Source of the DNA: Phascolomyces articulosus
Taxonomy: Eukaryota; Mucoromycota; Mucoromycetes; Mucorales; Lichtheimiaceae
Length of the DNA stretch: 64,000 nt
Reading direction: 5' to 3'
NCBI GenBank assembly: GCA_025677815.1
Contig: JAIXMP010000049.1
Coordinates: forward strand, 1 to 64,000
Position numbers and translations under genes: made by a program. Numbering within the stretch: the stretch's first letter is position 1; each line of letters starts with the position of its first letter. Below, one piece after another: positions 1-12,833 of this stretch. The notes under the pieces were generated by a model. The model was not told the origin of the DNA, made no database searches, and saw only the letters and a program-made list of their open reading frames with translations.

Positions 1-174
1 GAACTTTTCCGAATTATTGTATAAAAGGCCCTTGATAAAAAATCTTTATAACCCCCCTCTCTCCTTCTATATCTTTATATATTTCAGTCTTCTTTATAAA
101 GGCTTTCCATTCTCTTACACTCTTCACTCTCTATTTTCATCGATATATATATATATTTATATCATTTTTTAATC

Positions 175-1236
175 ATGACTCAAGTTACCGTCAATCATTC
201 TAAAAAGATTTATACTCCAGCTGAACTGTATAAATGTAAGAAAAAAATATTTGATCTATTTTAAAAAAGAAATTGCACGAGACTCATATTTTTTACTTTT
301 TATTATTTGACAGATCATTTGGCTGCAGGTGCTATTGGACTTTCTCTGTCTTATTCAATTATGCATCCTCTCGATACGATTAAAACTCGAATTCAAGCCG
401 ACGGTAGTTCTCATCCATGGCGACGTATTTTCACTCGAGAAACTGCTCGTAGTTTAGGCAAAGGATTTTTCGTTTCTGCTTTGGGTGCAGCAGGTCAGGG
501 CGGTGCTCGTTTCAGTACTTATGAATTCTGTAAGAGTCAATTGATTCCTAACGATAAACGATGGGCTATTCCAGCTACTGCCTTATCTGCCGTCATTGGT
601 GATCTTGCTTCCAGTGTGATCAAGGTACCTCGTGAGGTCGTTACCACCAAACTTCAAACAGATCATTACGCTGGTCGTTCCACCGCTTCTTATGTTGTTC
701 GTCAAACTTTGTTGGAAGAAGGACCTGGAGGATTGTTCAAGGGTTTTTGGGCTATTGCTGCTCGTGATTCTCCTTTCATGGTGATCTTGTTAGTATCTTA
801 TGAAAATTTCAAGGCGTTCCATCGTCGTTCAGCTTATCGGGAATGGATTGAACAAGCCAAACATCACAAGTCATCTAAGATTGTAGCCAGTGCGGCGTTT
901 GAAGAACAAATCGGTATCCCAACATTACAAACCATTGTTTATGGTGGTGTGAGTGGATTTATGGCGGGTTATTTTACTACACCAATGGATGTCATTCGAA
1001 CTCGTATGATTACTGAACGTCGTCATGTTCAACCTAATAACACCTCAGTACAATCGACTGCACGAGTCACTGTTATGGATATGACCAGAAGAATGTGGGC
1101 ACAAGCACAAGGTAGACCTGTTCAAGTATATCGTGAATTCTTTGCAGGTGCTATGCCTCGTAGTTTATGGTGGTTTGGTATTTGTGGTATCTTTTTCCCC
1201 ACTTATGAAACCTTGAAAACGGTTATGCTTGATTAA
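175..1236 (+). CDS. Mitochondrial carrier (SLC25) family protein
   Basis: Two exons, 175-235 and 314-1236, give 327 aa. The ATG at 175 opens exon 1, and the intron 236-313 (GTAAG...CAG) is in phase 1 and joins straight into the long reading frame. Three carrier repeats are visible by their Px[D/E]xx[K/R]x[K/R] signatures: PLDTIKTRIQ near residue 39, PREVVTTKLQ near 126 and PMDVIRTRM near 244. Members of this family are six-helix transporters of metabolites or cofactors across the inner mitochondrial membrane. The loop between repeats 2 and 3 (about residues 188-222) is longer than usual and basic. The first repeat resembles carriers of the S-adenosylmethionine/metal group, but the substrate cannot be read from the sequence. 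A pyrimidine-rich leader precedes the ATG. Family call is firm; substrate unknown. Confidence 0.9.
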
Positions 1237-1845
1237 AAAAAAATAAGATCAAATTTCTACGTAATCTCCCCTTATCATCATCATTATAATTTATTTATAT
1301 ATATATATACCCCATCTTCTTCTCCTTCACTTCTCCTTCTCATATACTCGCATAATTTATATATACATCACATAACCATTATACATCTACCGCAGAAATC
1401 TATTTATTATCCAAAAAAAGAAAAAAAAATAATAACAATCATTGTACATAGTAGAAACAAATCCTCACTAAATTTGCATTTCACACACATAAAAAAAAGT
1501 TTTTTTAATAAAAATCTAATCATCTTCGAAAGCGCATGGTTTGACCAAGTCGGAGTGTTGTTTCGCAGTGAGTTACTTTTAGGTTATAAGTCTTTTTTTT
1601 TTTCTCTTTTTCTTTGACCACTGTTTCTTCTTCCTTTATCTTCTTTGATTGACTACCATTCACCTATAATTTTTTTTTCTTTTTTGTCGTTGGCATCAAA
1701 TTCTTTCAAATGAGGAATTTACACCTCGAAAAAACTACAGCTACTGGTAAATTAAAACTATTCAATAATAGTGGTTACTTTTTTTTTTCACAAAGAAAAA
1801 AACGAATGGGGATAATTAGTCAGCAATTGGAAACTAAACGAATAA
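1237..1845. other. Intergenic, no gene seen
   Basis: 3' flank of the carrier and 5' flank of the F-box gene. It holds TA-rich tracts, A/T homopolymers and a pyrimidine-rich stretch near 1590-1690 that is probably part of the F-box gene promoter or leader. No supportable ORF. Confidence 0.6.
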
Positions 1846-4609
1846 ATGAATTCTATAGACGATGTGGAGCATGCCGACGAAGGTTATGTTGAACAACGAT
1901 TCGAATTACCGGATTGTATGACGAATTGGAGTGATGACCAAAAAGCTGGTTAGTTTTTTCTTTTTTCTTTTTTTGGGGGTGGGAAAAAAAAGAAGAGATA
2001 GTCAGTTATTTTTACTATATTTAAAACAAAAAAGGGAGGGAGAGAGTGTGTGTATGTATTGTTTGAATGGGGTTATATGAATATATAGAACATAAGGAGA
2101 TAGCGAAATATGAAGAAGAAGAATAAGGGATTATTGAACAATAAATATTAATAATAAATAATAAATGCATGAACGATACACAAAAACTTTTATATGTTTA
2201 TATAGAATTTGCATATCAACTTTTATTAACGATATCCACTTCGAATGCACGCGGTACTGTCGATCGTCTTTTACCTTTACTTCATCGTGATTTTCTATCA
2301 GTAATTATTACTATCCTCATTCTTTATCAACTAAAAAAAAAGATCAAACAAAAGCAACCTTAGATTTTGAACTAACAAACGAATAATTAAAATAATTATA
2401 GTTACTACCTTATGAACTCGCATTACATATTCTAGAATTTGTGGACGCCCTCACACTAGTACGAATCTCTGCTGTATCACGACGATGGCGTCAATTGAGT
2501 CACGATCAAACATTATGGAAAAAGTTATTTTGTCGACAAGGTTGGAAATATAATCGACGTACTATGGAAACTTATATCAATAATATCACTGTATCCAGTA
2601 CATCATCATTACCCTTACCTTCCTCTTCCTCATCATCATCTTCTTTATCATCATCATTGCAGCAACAGCAACAATTAAATAATCATTCAGATGATTTAAG
2701 GTTAGCACCAATATTAGCACCTGTGCCATTAGCACGTACTACCGCTTCCATGTATGATCCAGCTGCATTACCTAAAATGCCTGGGGCACCTCCATCGGGT
2801 CGTTTAAGACCTTTCCGTCGACCTGGTGATTTATTCTTACGTATTCGCCAAAGAAGAGCACTTCATCAACAATCACAATCACAGGAAAATGTAACGGCTT
2901 CTGCTTCATCTAGTACAACCACCAACGCATCTATAGACGCTCCAACACCTGTTGAAAGTAACAGTACGGCGAGTACGGCAACTACAGCAACAGTATCTCA
3001 TCCAAATAATACACATGACCATAGTACAACAGAAGATGAGGATGATACACAAACATCAACAGCCGATGATGGTGAAGATGATCATCATAATACGACAACA
3101 CCTATTGCATCCTCCTCTACATCGGCATTGAGTCGAAGAATTCGTCACCATACGACTAGTAGTAGTAGTAGTAGTAATACTAGTAACAACAGTCCATTAC
3201 CACCTATTCCATTCCCACTACCACTTTCTCTTGCTTCACCTACATCACCATCCCGTTCTCATCCATTACCCATTTCTTCTTCTTCACCTCGTCGACTTTA
3301 TCATCCACGCCATGAACTTCCTCTTTCACCTACTCGAGATCGGATACGTAGTAGTGTATCCACCACCACATCACGTCCTACCGCTACATCATCATCTACA
3401 CTTCCTTCATCATCTTATATTTCTTCACGTCCTATATCATCCAGATCATCTACTCTTCTTGCCGCTGCTACCTCTAGAGAAGTTGCCGCTGCTGCTGTTT
3501 CCTTCTCCTCATCATCCAAAACAACGAGTGCCTCCGCTCTTACCAATGTCGTCGTTGAACGACCCTACAAAAATCGACCTTCTCCGCGCCGCCACGTGAA
3601 ATACGATGAAACCGCACTATACCATTATAATGAAACGACCGATACCCGATTTATCAATTGGCGACGACTATATCGAAACCGTCATTTGATTGATAAACGG
3701 TGGCGGGAAGGAAAATGTAAAATGCGTGTCTTCCCACACAAAGATTCCTTGAGTGATATGCATTTGGAAGGCATTTATTGTATTCAATTCGACGAAGATA
3801 AAATCATCAGTGGATCCCGAGATCGCACCATCAAAGTATGGGATATGCGGACAGGAGAATGTCATCGAACCTTATGTTATCATACTGCTAGTGTACTTTG
3901 TTTACAGTACGATGAAAGATATATTATCAGTGGCAGCAGTGACAAGACTATGGTTCAATGGGATATGGAAACAGGACGAGTAATTCGTGTTTTGGAAGGT
4001 CATACATCGAGTGTCCTGAACTTGCGATTTTCCCAAGATCGTATTGTAAGTTCTTCCAAAGATCACACCATCCGTGTATGGGATTTACATACAGGTCAAA
4101 CCTTGCGCGTTTTGAAGGGTCATCATGCAGCTGTCAATGCTGTTCAATTCAAGGGTAATAGAATTGTTTCTGCTTCGGGCGATCGAACTGTGAAAATGTG
4201 GGATATGGTATCTGGGGCTTGTTTACGTACATTTGATTCTCATAGTCGAGGGATTGCATGTGTTGAATTTGATGGAACACATATTGTCAGTGGATCCAGT
4301 GACCAAACCATTAAAGTCTGGGACGCTGAAACTGGCAGATGTTTACATACCTTGGTGGGACATACGGAATTGGTACGTACATTACAAATGGATGCCCAAG
4401 AAGATCGTATTATCAGTGGTAGTTATGATGGTAGTCTTCGTATATGGAGTCTGAATCAAGGTTGTCATTTAAGAAGTCTTAGTCAAGCCATTGAAGGAAA
4501 AGTCCTTAATTTACAATTTGATTATGCTCGTATTGTTTGTTGTTCAAACTTGGCAAAAATTGTAAAATATGATTTCGCACATGGTATTGATACTCAATTT
4601 CTTATGTAA
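1846..4609 (+). CDS. F-box/WD40 protein, beta-TrCP-like SCF substrate receptor
   Basis: Three exons, 1846-1948, 2206-2300 and 2402-4609, give 801 aa. Exons 1-2 were recovered because the frame runs through GTTAGT and GTAATT donors into the F-box. The F-box (residues about 67-110, starting LLPYELALHILEF) would bind Skp1. A seven-bladed WD40 propeller occupies about 520-790, with repeated SGSxDxTIKVWD-type motifs. Blade sequences such as SVLCLQYDER and AAVNAVQF are closest to metazoan beta-TrCP and fungal Met30/Cdc4-type receptors. By family knowledge the product selects phosphorylated substrates for SCF ubiquitination. About 380 residues between F-box and propeller are Ser/Thr/Pro/His-rich low complexity, much longer than the linker in beta-TrCP. 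Which substrate pathway it serves is not shown. A start further upstream cannot be excluded. Confidence 0.9.
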
Positions 4610-5100
4610 TATTTTTTCTCCCCCATCTTCTTTTCTCTCTCCCACAACCACCTTTCCTTTTCAATCCCATCATCGTATTATTGTTATTATTGTTATTGTT
4701 CTTTTTGTAATAAAATATCTTTTTTTTTCATCATGTGTTATATACTATCATATAAATAGTTCGGGTTTTTTCAATGATTATGGTATATAAAATTGGTAGG
4801 GTTTATTATTATTATAAATATATATGCATTGTATGCCGATCATAAAAAAAAATGGCAAAGGGGGAATGGATTTATTTTTGGTTGGGCAGAAAAGAAAAAA
4901 AAGGCTATTACATCCAATGAGTCACTTGAAAAATGAGACTGTTTCTCTGGCTGATAACGATTTGATATCACAGACCTACGATCAATTTTGTAATTTTTTT
5001 TTTCTTTCTTTATTATTTAACTTTTTTTTTTCTCAAAAAAAAACAAACCCATACATTCACCTTTTTTTTTCTGTACATATATTTATATATCATCATCATC
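4610..5100. other. Intergenic, no gene seen
   Basis: Downstream flank of the F-box gene and promoter/leader of the DAHP synthase gene. It is T-rich with long T runs at 4995-5070 just before the ATG at 5101. Short ORFs here are homopolymer-driven. Confidence 0.6.
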
Positions 5101-6308
<1,208 letters not shown>

Positions 6309-7451
6309 AAAGCAACCACATTTCCCTTTTTTTCCTACATCTTTAAATCGATTCCTCACCTTTTCAAAAAGTACCATTCTTATCATCCGACAACAAAAAA
6401 AAATATATTTAATATATATATATATATATCTTGTATAGACGTGTCTCTTTTCTTGTTATTTTGTTTCTCCCTTTCTTCCTCTATGAATCATTGTTATTAT
6501 TGTTATTATTATTCTTTATTATAATTAAAAAGGCACATAACACAAAAATGTTTTTTGTCATCATCATTATCCAATATAATTCTTTCGATGGATAACAATT
6601 TTTTTTAGCTGCATGTCAAAAACACAATCAATTCCGATTGATTATTCTTATTTGAAACATAGATCTCTTTTATCTAAAGCTTGTTACCTTTTTCATTTCA
6701 TCATCCGAACCTTTACAATCGCCTTTTTAAGCAATCTCTCGGAATGTACGAATGGCTTCCAGTTTATTATCCATGAGAAGGTGAATCACATAGGATTACT
6801 TTATCCTTATGCATACATAATGATTGAAAATAAAAATAAGTATTCCTTTTCTTTCTTTTTCTTCTGATATTAGCAAGTCATTGCTATCCATGGATGCATA
6901 TCAATGATAGTGCTTTTATAATGTAATTAATGCATCGCTCAGACTTTTTTTTTTGGTCATTTGGTTATTAGTTACGGTAAAGATAAAAAAATGACTTTTC
7001 TATCAAAATGTTGACTTATAGCATATAATAACATGATCGCTTTTCTATTTTATATATATCTAATTGTAAAAGTATGATTTTCTAAACTTACCATTTTTAA
7101 TCTCTAATATATAGGGTAATGGATATTGTAAAGATATACGTATAATTATTACTACACATCCATTTCTATTTTGTCGAGGTATAGATAGGCATATTTTCAG
7201 GAATCATAGTATGATATTGTTAATATAACCATGCAATATATAAAATACTTTGGTTTATAATTAAGAATAATAGTTTTTATTATTTAAAATATTAATAACA
7301 AGAGTTTCTTTTTCCCAGTTGGTATATATGATGGGAATAAATTGATATGGTTATATAAAGTCATACGTTACATAATTATGCCCAGCACGACCAGTAGATA
7401 ATGTATAATTATTTTAACCAAACGCCCATAAAAATCGAGACCATATCCTAA
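6309..7451. other. Intergenic between convergent genes
   Basis: AT-rich spacer between the 3' ends of the DAHP synthase (+) and the FAD monooxygenase (-). It contains a TA repeat near 6410-6430 and many A/T runs. An 84-codon ORF at 6613-6867 ends in a Phe run and has no family features, so it is not annotated. Confidence 0.6.
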
Positions 7452-8859
7452 TTAATTTTTTTCTTGTTTATCTGTTGCCTTATTGGCCATCGCATAAATA
7501 AATCCGTTAATCTGGGCTCGAGACGCATGCATAATTTCAACTGCTTGATGTGATTCTTCAACGGCGTTCCGGCCTCTAGGTAACATTTCCTTGTAATAGG
7601 TATCAATTGCTTGATCCAGTGACGTATCACCTTTATAAACACGAGTCAATTCCATACCCAATAGACAAGCATCTAAAATAGCATGATTTCCGGCTATTAA
7701 ATATATAAGGAAGAAAGAAGGATGATGGAATAATAAATCATCTATAACTTTATTCTCTTGGATATATACATCGTAATAATAGTAACCAATAATAATAATA
7801 ATAATTTTGCTTACCAATGCCTCTAAACTGACTCATCTTATGAATACTGTCACCAATAAGGACCACCGGATCACCACGTAAAGTATCCATCTTTGGATGA
7901 GGAGATCGTTCTACCACTTGTAATGCCGTCACTTTTGTATCCTCGGGTGTTTCCAATACTAATCGACGTAACAATCCTTTAAATCCAGATTGATGGATCC
8001 AATCTTTGGCCTGTTTTAATTTTTCATGATCCGTTTCATAATTTGGTTCTTCTTGATCCACCGAAGAAATACTCCAAAGCATTTCATAAGGCTTGTCCTC
8101 TTGTTCTTTTCTTGCAGGATCATGATCCAACAAGGACACAAACAAACAAATGGAATGAGAGGCGTCTTCATTGGCACAGGCGGAACCCATCATATGAGAA
8201 TAAGAGAGCGTGTTCTCAATTTCTCGACGAAAGGTTGAATCAATCCAATAACTACCGTTCAAAATCTTGACCGGGTTCACAGAGGTACTTTGATCATATG
8301 CTTCGGATCCAATCAATTGTCGATAGACTTGTGAATTGACACCATCTGCACCCACAAGAACACTTCCATATTCTACCGTACCATCCGTAAAGGTAACCTT
8401 GACTTTACGACCACCGTTATGAGTAATGATTGTATAGTGATCAATACGTTTATTCCATTCCACATCAATGTCTTCCAATAGCCAATTTCGAAACCGTTCT
8501 CGATTTACACGAAACACATCATGGGAAGATGATTCCGAAGGAAACATAAAGAGTCGTTCACCCGTGTTTCCATCCACCAAACACGCATCAGCACGATTTG
8601 GGTAATCACGATCCACGGCTGATTTTTCACCTAAGGTGGCATATTTGACAGGATCCATACTGGATTTAAGTGCTTCGAGACAAAAGTGCATACTGAGTGA
8701 GAATCCTTGACTTCGATTATCGGGTGAAGCATCGCGTTCAAACACTTTGTAAGGAACACCTTGGTATTTTAATACATTGGCTAAAGCAAGACCAGCGAGT
8801 CCGCCTCCTATAATAAGCACATTGTTGTTGGTTGATGATGAAGTCGTTGTTACTACCAT
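7452..8859 (-). CDS. FAD-dependent monooxygenase (aromatic hydroxylase fold)
   Basis: Two exons on the minus strand, 8859-7815 and 7693-7452, give 428 aa. The donor GTAAGC follows codons for FRGI and the acceptor TAG leads into AGNHAILDA, completing a conserved helix. The N-terminal dinucleotide fold GGGLAGLALANVL (residues ~17-29) binds FAD. A VLVGADGVNS motif (~190) and a GDSIHKMSQFRG motif near the end of exon 1 match the DG and GD motifs of group A flavoprotein monooxygenases such as salicylate or phenol hydroxylases. The usual GDAAH is GDSIH here, which keeps the Gly-Asp and His. These enzymes insert one oxygen atom using NAD(P)H. The substrate is unknown, there is no membrane anchor or signal peptide, and no pathway neighbours. 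Confidence 0.85.
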
Positions 8860-9551
8860 TTTTTATGTTTGACTTGGTGTTTTCTTGTAGATGAGTAATA
8901 AAACAAAGAGGGTTTTCTGTTTATTTTTGAAGTATCACGTTTTCTTTTATTGAATTCGGATAAATTATTCCGTTTTTCAGGAAAAGTTCTTGGCCTAAGA
9001 AATAAGCTGAGCCACATCAAATTCAAGTAACGTGATGTATTTCATGTAAACATTGAACCCTCCTCTGTTGATTTATAATAATGTTCTTGTTAAAGATCAC
9101 AGGGTGTTATATTATAATTTATAATCAATTGTTGTCAGGACCCTCTTTTTTTTCTGTATGAAATGTAGCAATATTGATTCATAAATTTATAAAGGCAGTA
9201 AAAGTGTTCCATCATCAATATTTGTTGCTTTTTATGTATACTATTGGTATTAGCTATTATCCTTAAATAGTACAATTACGTTTCTTACCAAAGTAACAAA
9301 GAGTCTTTCATCTAGTGCCAAGTTTATCTCAGATAAATCGCCAAGAATCACCACAACCCTTTTTCTCTTTGTCTCTTTCTAAATATTAAAAATTGACATA
9401 AAATATATATGTACACAAAAATATATTATTTTCGTCAAGGTATCAACAATCATAAAAAATCGTACATGACTTTTTGAAGAATTTTTTTTTCTCATTATAT
9501 CTATATATAAAGCGCAATTAAATCAGATGTATATTACAAGGATTTCTATTT
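8860..9551. other. Intergenic, no gene seen
   Basis: Promoter side of the monooxygenase (minus strand) and 3' flank of the small secreted protein gene. AT-rich, no ORF or RNA structure recognised. Confidence 0.6.
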
Positions 9552-10016
9552 TTATTCTTTTTGAACAAGAGGTTGATGTTCTGGGATTTGTTCAGTATCT
9601 TGTCCTGAGGAAGCTTGTACTGGATTTTTTACCGGAGCTTCTGAGGGAGATTTTTCTGGAGAAGTTTCTATTGTACCGCTTGTTGTATCTTCTGAAGGGT
9701 CTTTTGCTGCTGGTGCCTTTTCAGGAATTGTTCCTCCTTTTTTGCAGCATTCTTGAAATTCGCTGTTAATTGGGGTCAGATCTGAAGAAGTACCAGTAAA
9801 CTTGCAAGTTTTCGTAGTGAGATCATATATGATACCACTATTAAGATTATTCCGAAAAATATATCCACAACAGACAGGTGATACTTCGGTATTTGGACAA
9901 TTGAATTCGAAATTCACGTCATCGTCAGCAAGAACAGAACTGTGCGGTAAGATCATTAAAAGACCACCAGTGACGATGACCACCATAGAACAAATAGCAG
10001 AGTGTAATGATACCAT
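9552..10016 (-). CDS. Small secreted cysteine-rich protein
   Basis: Single-exon frame of 154 aa on the minus strand. Residues about 8-30 form a hydrophobic segment ending near SSVLADDD, a credible secretory signal peptide. The mature part has six cysteines in the order C-CC-C-CC (FNCPNTEVSPVCC, KTCKF, ECCKK), followed by an acidic Pro/Ser/Thr/Glu-rich tail of about 65 residues. The spacing differs from the eight-cysteine hydrophobin (C-CC-C-C-CC-C) and CFEM patterns. No GPI-type hydrophobic C-terminus is seen, so secretion or wall association is likelier than anchoring. A short TATA-like run lies upstream on the minus strand near 10024-10031. I do not recognise the family; effector-like and wall-protein roles are both open. 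Confidence 0.65.
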   Translation of the reverse strand: MVSLHSAICSMVVIVTGGLLMILPHSSVLADDDVNFEFNCPNTEVSPVCCGYIFRNNLNSGIIYDLTTKTCKFTGTSSDLTPINSEFQECCKKGGTIPEKAPAAKDPSEDTTSGTIETSPEKSPSEAPVKNPVQASSGQDTEQIPEHQPLVQKE

Positions 10017-11585
10017 TGGAGTTGTTTTTATAAGTATGAAGATATATATATATATTCTAAAAAAAGAGAGGAGGTTGACCCATCCCCATATTTATATATA
10101 TTTTTTTTTTGGAAGGAAAATATATAAAGTTATTAGGCATCCCCAGCAAGTCACGATGGGCATATTTTCGTATATGTAATTCTACACGATAATAACTTTA
10201 TATTGCTACATAGCAACTATATCTCTATATGCAAGGAGGGTTTCTACACGTACATCTCTAACGCCAGGAGACAGGATATTACTCCTTTGTAATTTTTCTA
10301 AATTGGGGGCAGATCCATATAATAAAGAAAAATATCGTTCTTATAATATATGTAATTGCCGTATAAATAACCGGATCATCAGCAATATGTACATCATGAG
10401 GCGTTGTTCGATTATGAATACTACAGTCTCCTTATCCTCCTGATTCTGGATTATTTCATGGTATTACATAGTAAGATATTTTTAAAAAAAGATAATATAG
10501 ATATTATTCCTCCCCCTTCTTTTACCCATTCGCTTCGATCCAGAATTCGACATATCTTATACAACATGGTAGTATATAAAACAATTTGAATTTGAACAAG
10601 ATGTTTTCCTTCATTTTTACAAAATAGTTTTTTTTTAGTTTTATAAACGAGAATCATCTATGCATGGAGCTATTTTAAAGAAAATTAATCAGAAGTTGTA
10701 TAGCCACATATATGCATCGACCCACATAAAAAGGAGTATCATATCATATTATTTTTCGCAGGATTACAATTGCAGATACTCGGATATTATAGTAGTTCTT
10801 TCTTTATAAAACAAGTACACTTGAAAAATACAGAATGCTGCTATACATTATATATGCAACTTGAGTAACATGATAGCTTGAATTCATGACTATATAATCA
10901 GTTTATATTCCAGAAGAAATAATTCATTATACAAAGGATATAGTATTATCACACAACGTATTTGCATCTATTGGATAGGTAGATTGGCAACACACAATTC
11001 ATATCAGCATCCACTCTAGTCACTCACAACTTCATTGCCGTTCCAAGTTACCTTAGTAATACTAACAGCTATAGCTATGGTACTGATAGTAAGTTGTTCA
11101 CCATTGAAAAAGGCTTGCAAAAATGTTGGCAACAATGTGGGAGATATTATTTTTACCATCTCCAGATTATAAACCATGCAAACAGCAAATAATATTTGAA
11201 TTACAAAATTTAAATATGATCCGCAATGAAATTCTACAGGGCTCAATTTAAAAGGAATTGAAGATAACAATAACTAGAAGAATGGCGAAGAATTTTTAAA
11301 AGTAACAAAAATCATAAATACGGTAAAAGAGGGATAGAATAGTATCATATCTAAAGAAATTGACCTATTTGATTTGTTGGTTGCGTTCATAGAAGTAACT
11401 AAAGCGGCTGATATTGGAGAACTAGCTAACCGGTAAGTGTTATCATAAAATATATTGGTGTCTATATACATGTGTGTGCATGCTCTTGGAGCCAATACTC
11501 ATAATGATTTGTTGGTTGGATATGTATAATAGATTCACCAATTTGCTGTGATATATTATAGAATTGGATGAGTTGAATGAAGCGA
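10017..11585. other. Mostly non-coding; possible gene relic at its end
   Basis: AT-rich with many stops on both strands. From about 11031 to 11432 the plus strand reads as gene-like blocks broken by several stops: a hydrophobic block near 11031-11090, then a block ending AADIGELANR at a GTAAGTG donor (11433). The following block, ELDELNEAKLPYYDP, starts at 11561, but its frame does not join cleanly across an acceptor at 11560-11561. I read this as the decayed upstream part of the element described at 11586-11890. Confidence 0.3.
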
Positions 11586-11890
11586 AGTTACCGTATTATG
11601 ATCCATTGTTATCTGAGCTTATTTCTGAGCAAGATAAGAATGTTGCGTTAGGTTGGCCCAAATTATAAATCAGGAAACCAAGAACATATTGACATGATGC
11701 ATCTTGATGCAATAGATTCAACTATCACGCAGCACAATTTTGGAAATCCAGTTGGATTTGAAGGAGGTAAAGCCTGGGAATAATTCAACAATAAAACATA
11801 AAGTCGCATAGAACATCTTGTAGTTGAATGGGGATTAGAAGAAACGGATAATTGCTCGTCATAACTTGAATTCATATCTTTGATTCATGA
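11586..11890 (+). repeat. Degenerate dispersed repeat, copy 1
   Basis: By eye this stretch matches, in opposite orientation, 49248-49514 over almost its full length. Shared blocks include TTATTTCTGAGCAAGA, GAATGTTGCG and TGACGAGCAATT. The second copy lacks some tens of bases. Read on + the copy is protein-like: LISEQDKNVALGWPKL up to a stop at 11668, then after a one-base shift HIDMMHLDAIDSTI to FEGGKAWE and a stop near 11782. I did not find terminal inverted repeats or target duplications. The likeliest reading is two old copies of a mobile element or duplicated gene. Confidence 0.6.
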
Positions 11891-12696
11891 TTATTGGGAC
11901 ATAATTTTTTTTACATGTAACAACAAGCCAAGTATGGTAAAAGTATCAACCGCTACTTCATCAGATATCTAGTTCAAGTTTCCAAATCAGAGAATCTGGG
12001 TCAATTAACGTAATTAACCATTACAACCTGTAAATAGATGAAATCATTGAAAATAACAATACCCCACCAATGAATGATATATATGAATCAAACAATTGCA
12101 GCGTTGTTATAAAAACAATATCACTCGACTATACATCTTTATTTTCATTACAATCAACAAGAACTAACTTTATTTTCAAGTATTATTGTGCAAACGACAT
12201 AAATGCTTGATAGTGCATCATTTGATATTATCTTTTGGCATATGAACCATTTTTATTTTCTCACATCATTTTTTTTATTACTTCCATCGCGGTAACACAG
12301 TTTGATCGATCAAAGAACAATTGCTAGGGTGGCGTAATTACGCGTACGGGAGTCTGTTGTCAAAGAGTGATCGAATGATTCAATGTTTTCATTTGAATCT
12401 GGTGAGGCAATTACTTGTATCACACTTAACTAAATCCGCCGAATGAAGTATTTTTCTTTAATAAATGATACATCAAAAAAAGAGAGCTACGAACACTTTT
12501 GTTCGTCACTATTGTAAAATAATAAATAATCAATGCAATACCGATAGTAAAATAGTAAAAAAACAGTTTATTTATATAAATACTTAGGTATCATCATTTT
12601 ATTGTAACAATGGCCAACTCCTTTTTACCATAAAATGATGAATAACCATCTGTTGTTTTTTGTGCTACCTGGGTCCGTTTACCATGATTAAAAATC
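11891..12696. other. Intergenic, no gene seen
   Basis: Upstream region of the transporter gene. No ORF of note, and A-rich and T-rich runs are frequent. The regulatory motif at its downstream end is listed separately. Confidence 0.55.
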
Positions 12697-12705
12697 TTAT
12701 CAGAT
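12697..12705 (-). promoter_or_regulatory. Iron-GATA motif upstream of siderophore transporter
   Basis: TTATCAGAT, the reverse complement of ATCTGATAA, is an exact match to the extended ATCWGATAA site bound by fungal iron-sensing GATA repressors (Urbs1, SreA, Sre1, Fep1). It lies 129 nt before the ATG of the predicted siderophore transporter, where such sites normally repress uptake genes under iron sufficiency. The same nonamer also occurs by chance at 62535-62543 inside a coding region, so the positional context is what gives it weight. Confidence 0.55.
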
Positions 12706-12745
12706 CTTTTTCTTCACTCGCCACTACCGCGCCTCTCTCTTCCTC

Positions 12746-12753
12746 TATAAAAT
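12746..12753 (+). promoter_or_regulatory. TATA-like box of the transporter gene
   Basis: TATAAAAT 88 nt upstream of the ATG at 12834, followed by a pyrimidine-rich leader. It is consistent with a core promoter, but the surrounding AT-richness makes chance matches common. Confidence 0.4.
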
Positions 12754-12833
12754 ATCACACGTATCAAAAATAAACCTTGTCACTGTATTTCCTTTTCTTT
12801 TTTTTTTAAAAAAAGAAAACATCAAAAAACATC

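Noticed and set aside
3231..3599. 122-codon ORF inside the F-box gene
   Set aside because: Frame-shifted shadow of the Ser/Pro-rich linker, with a His/Leu/Pro composition.
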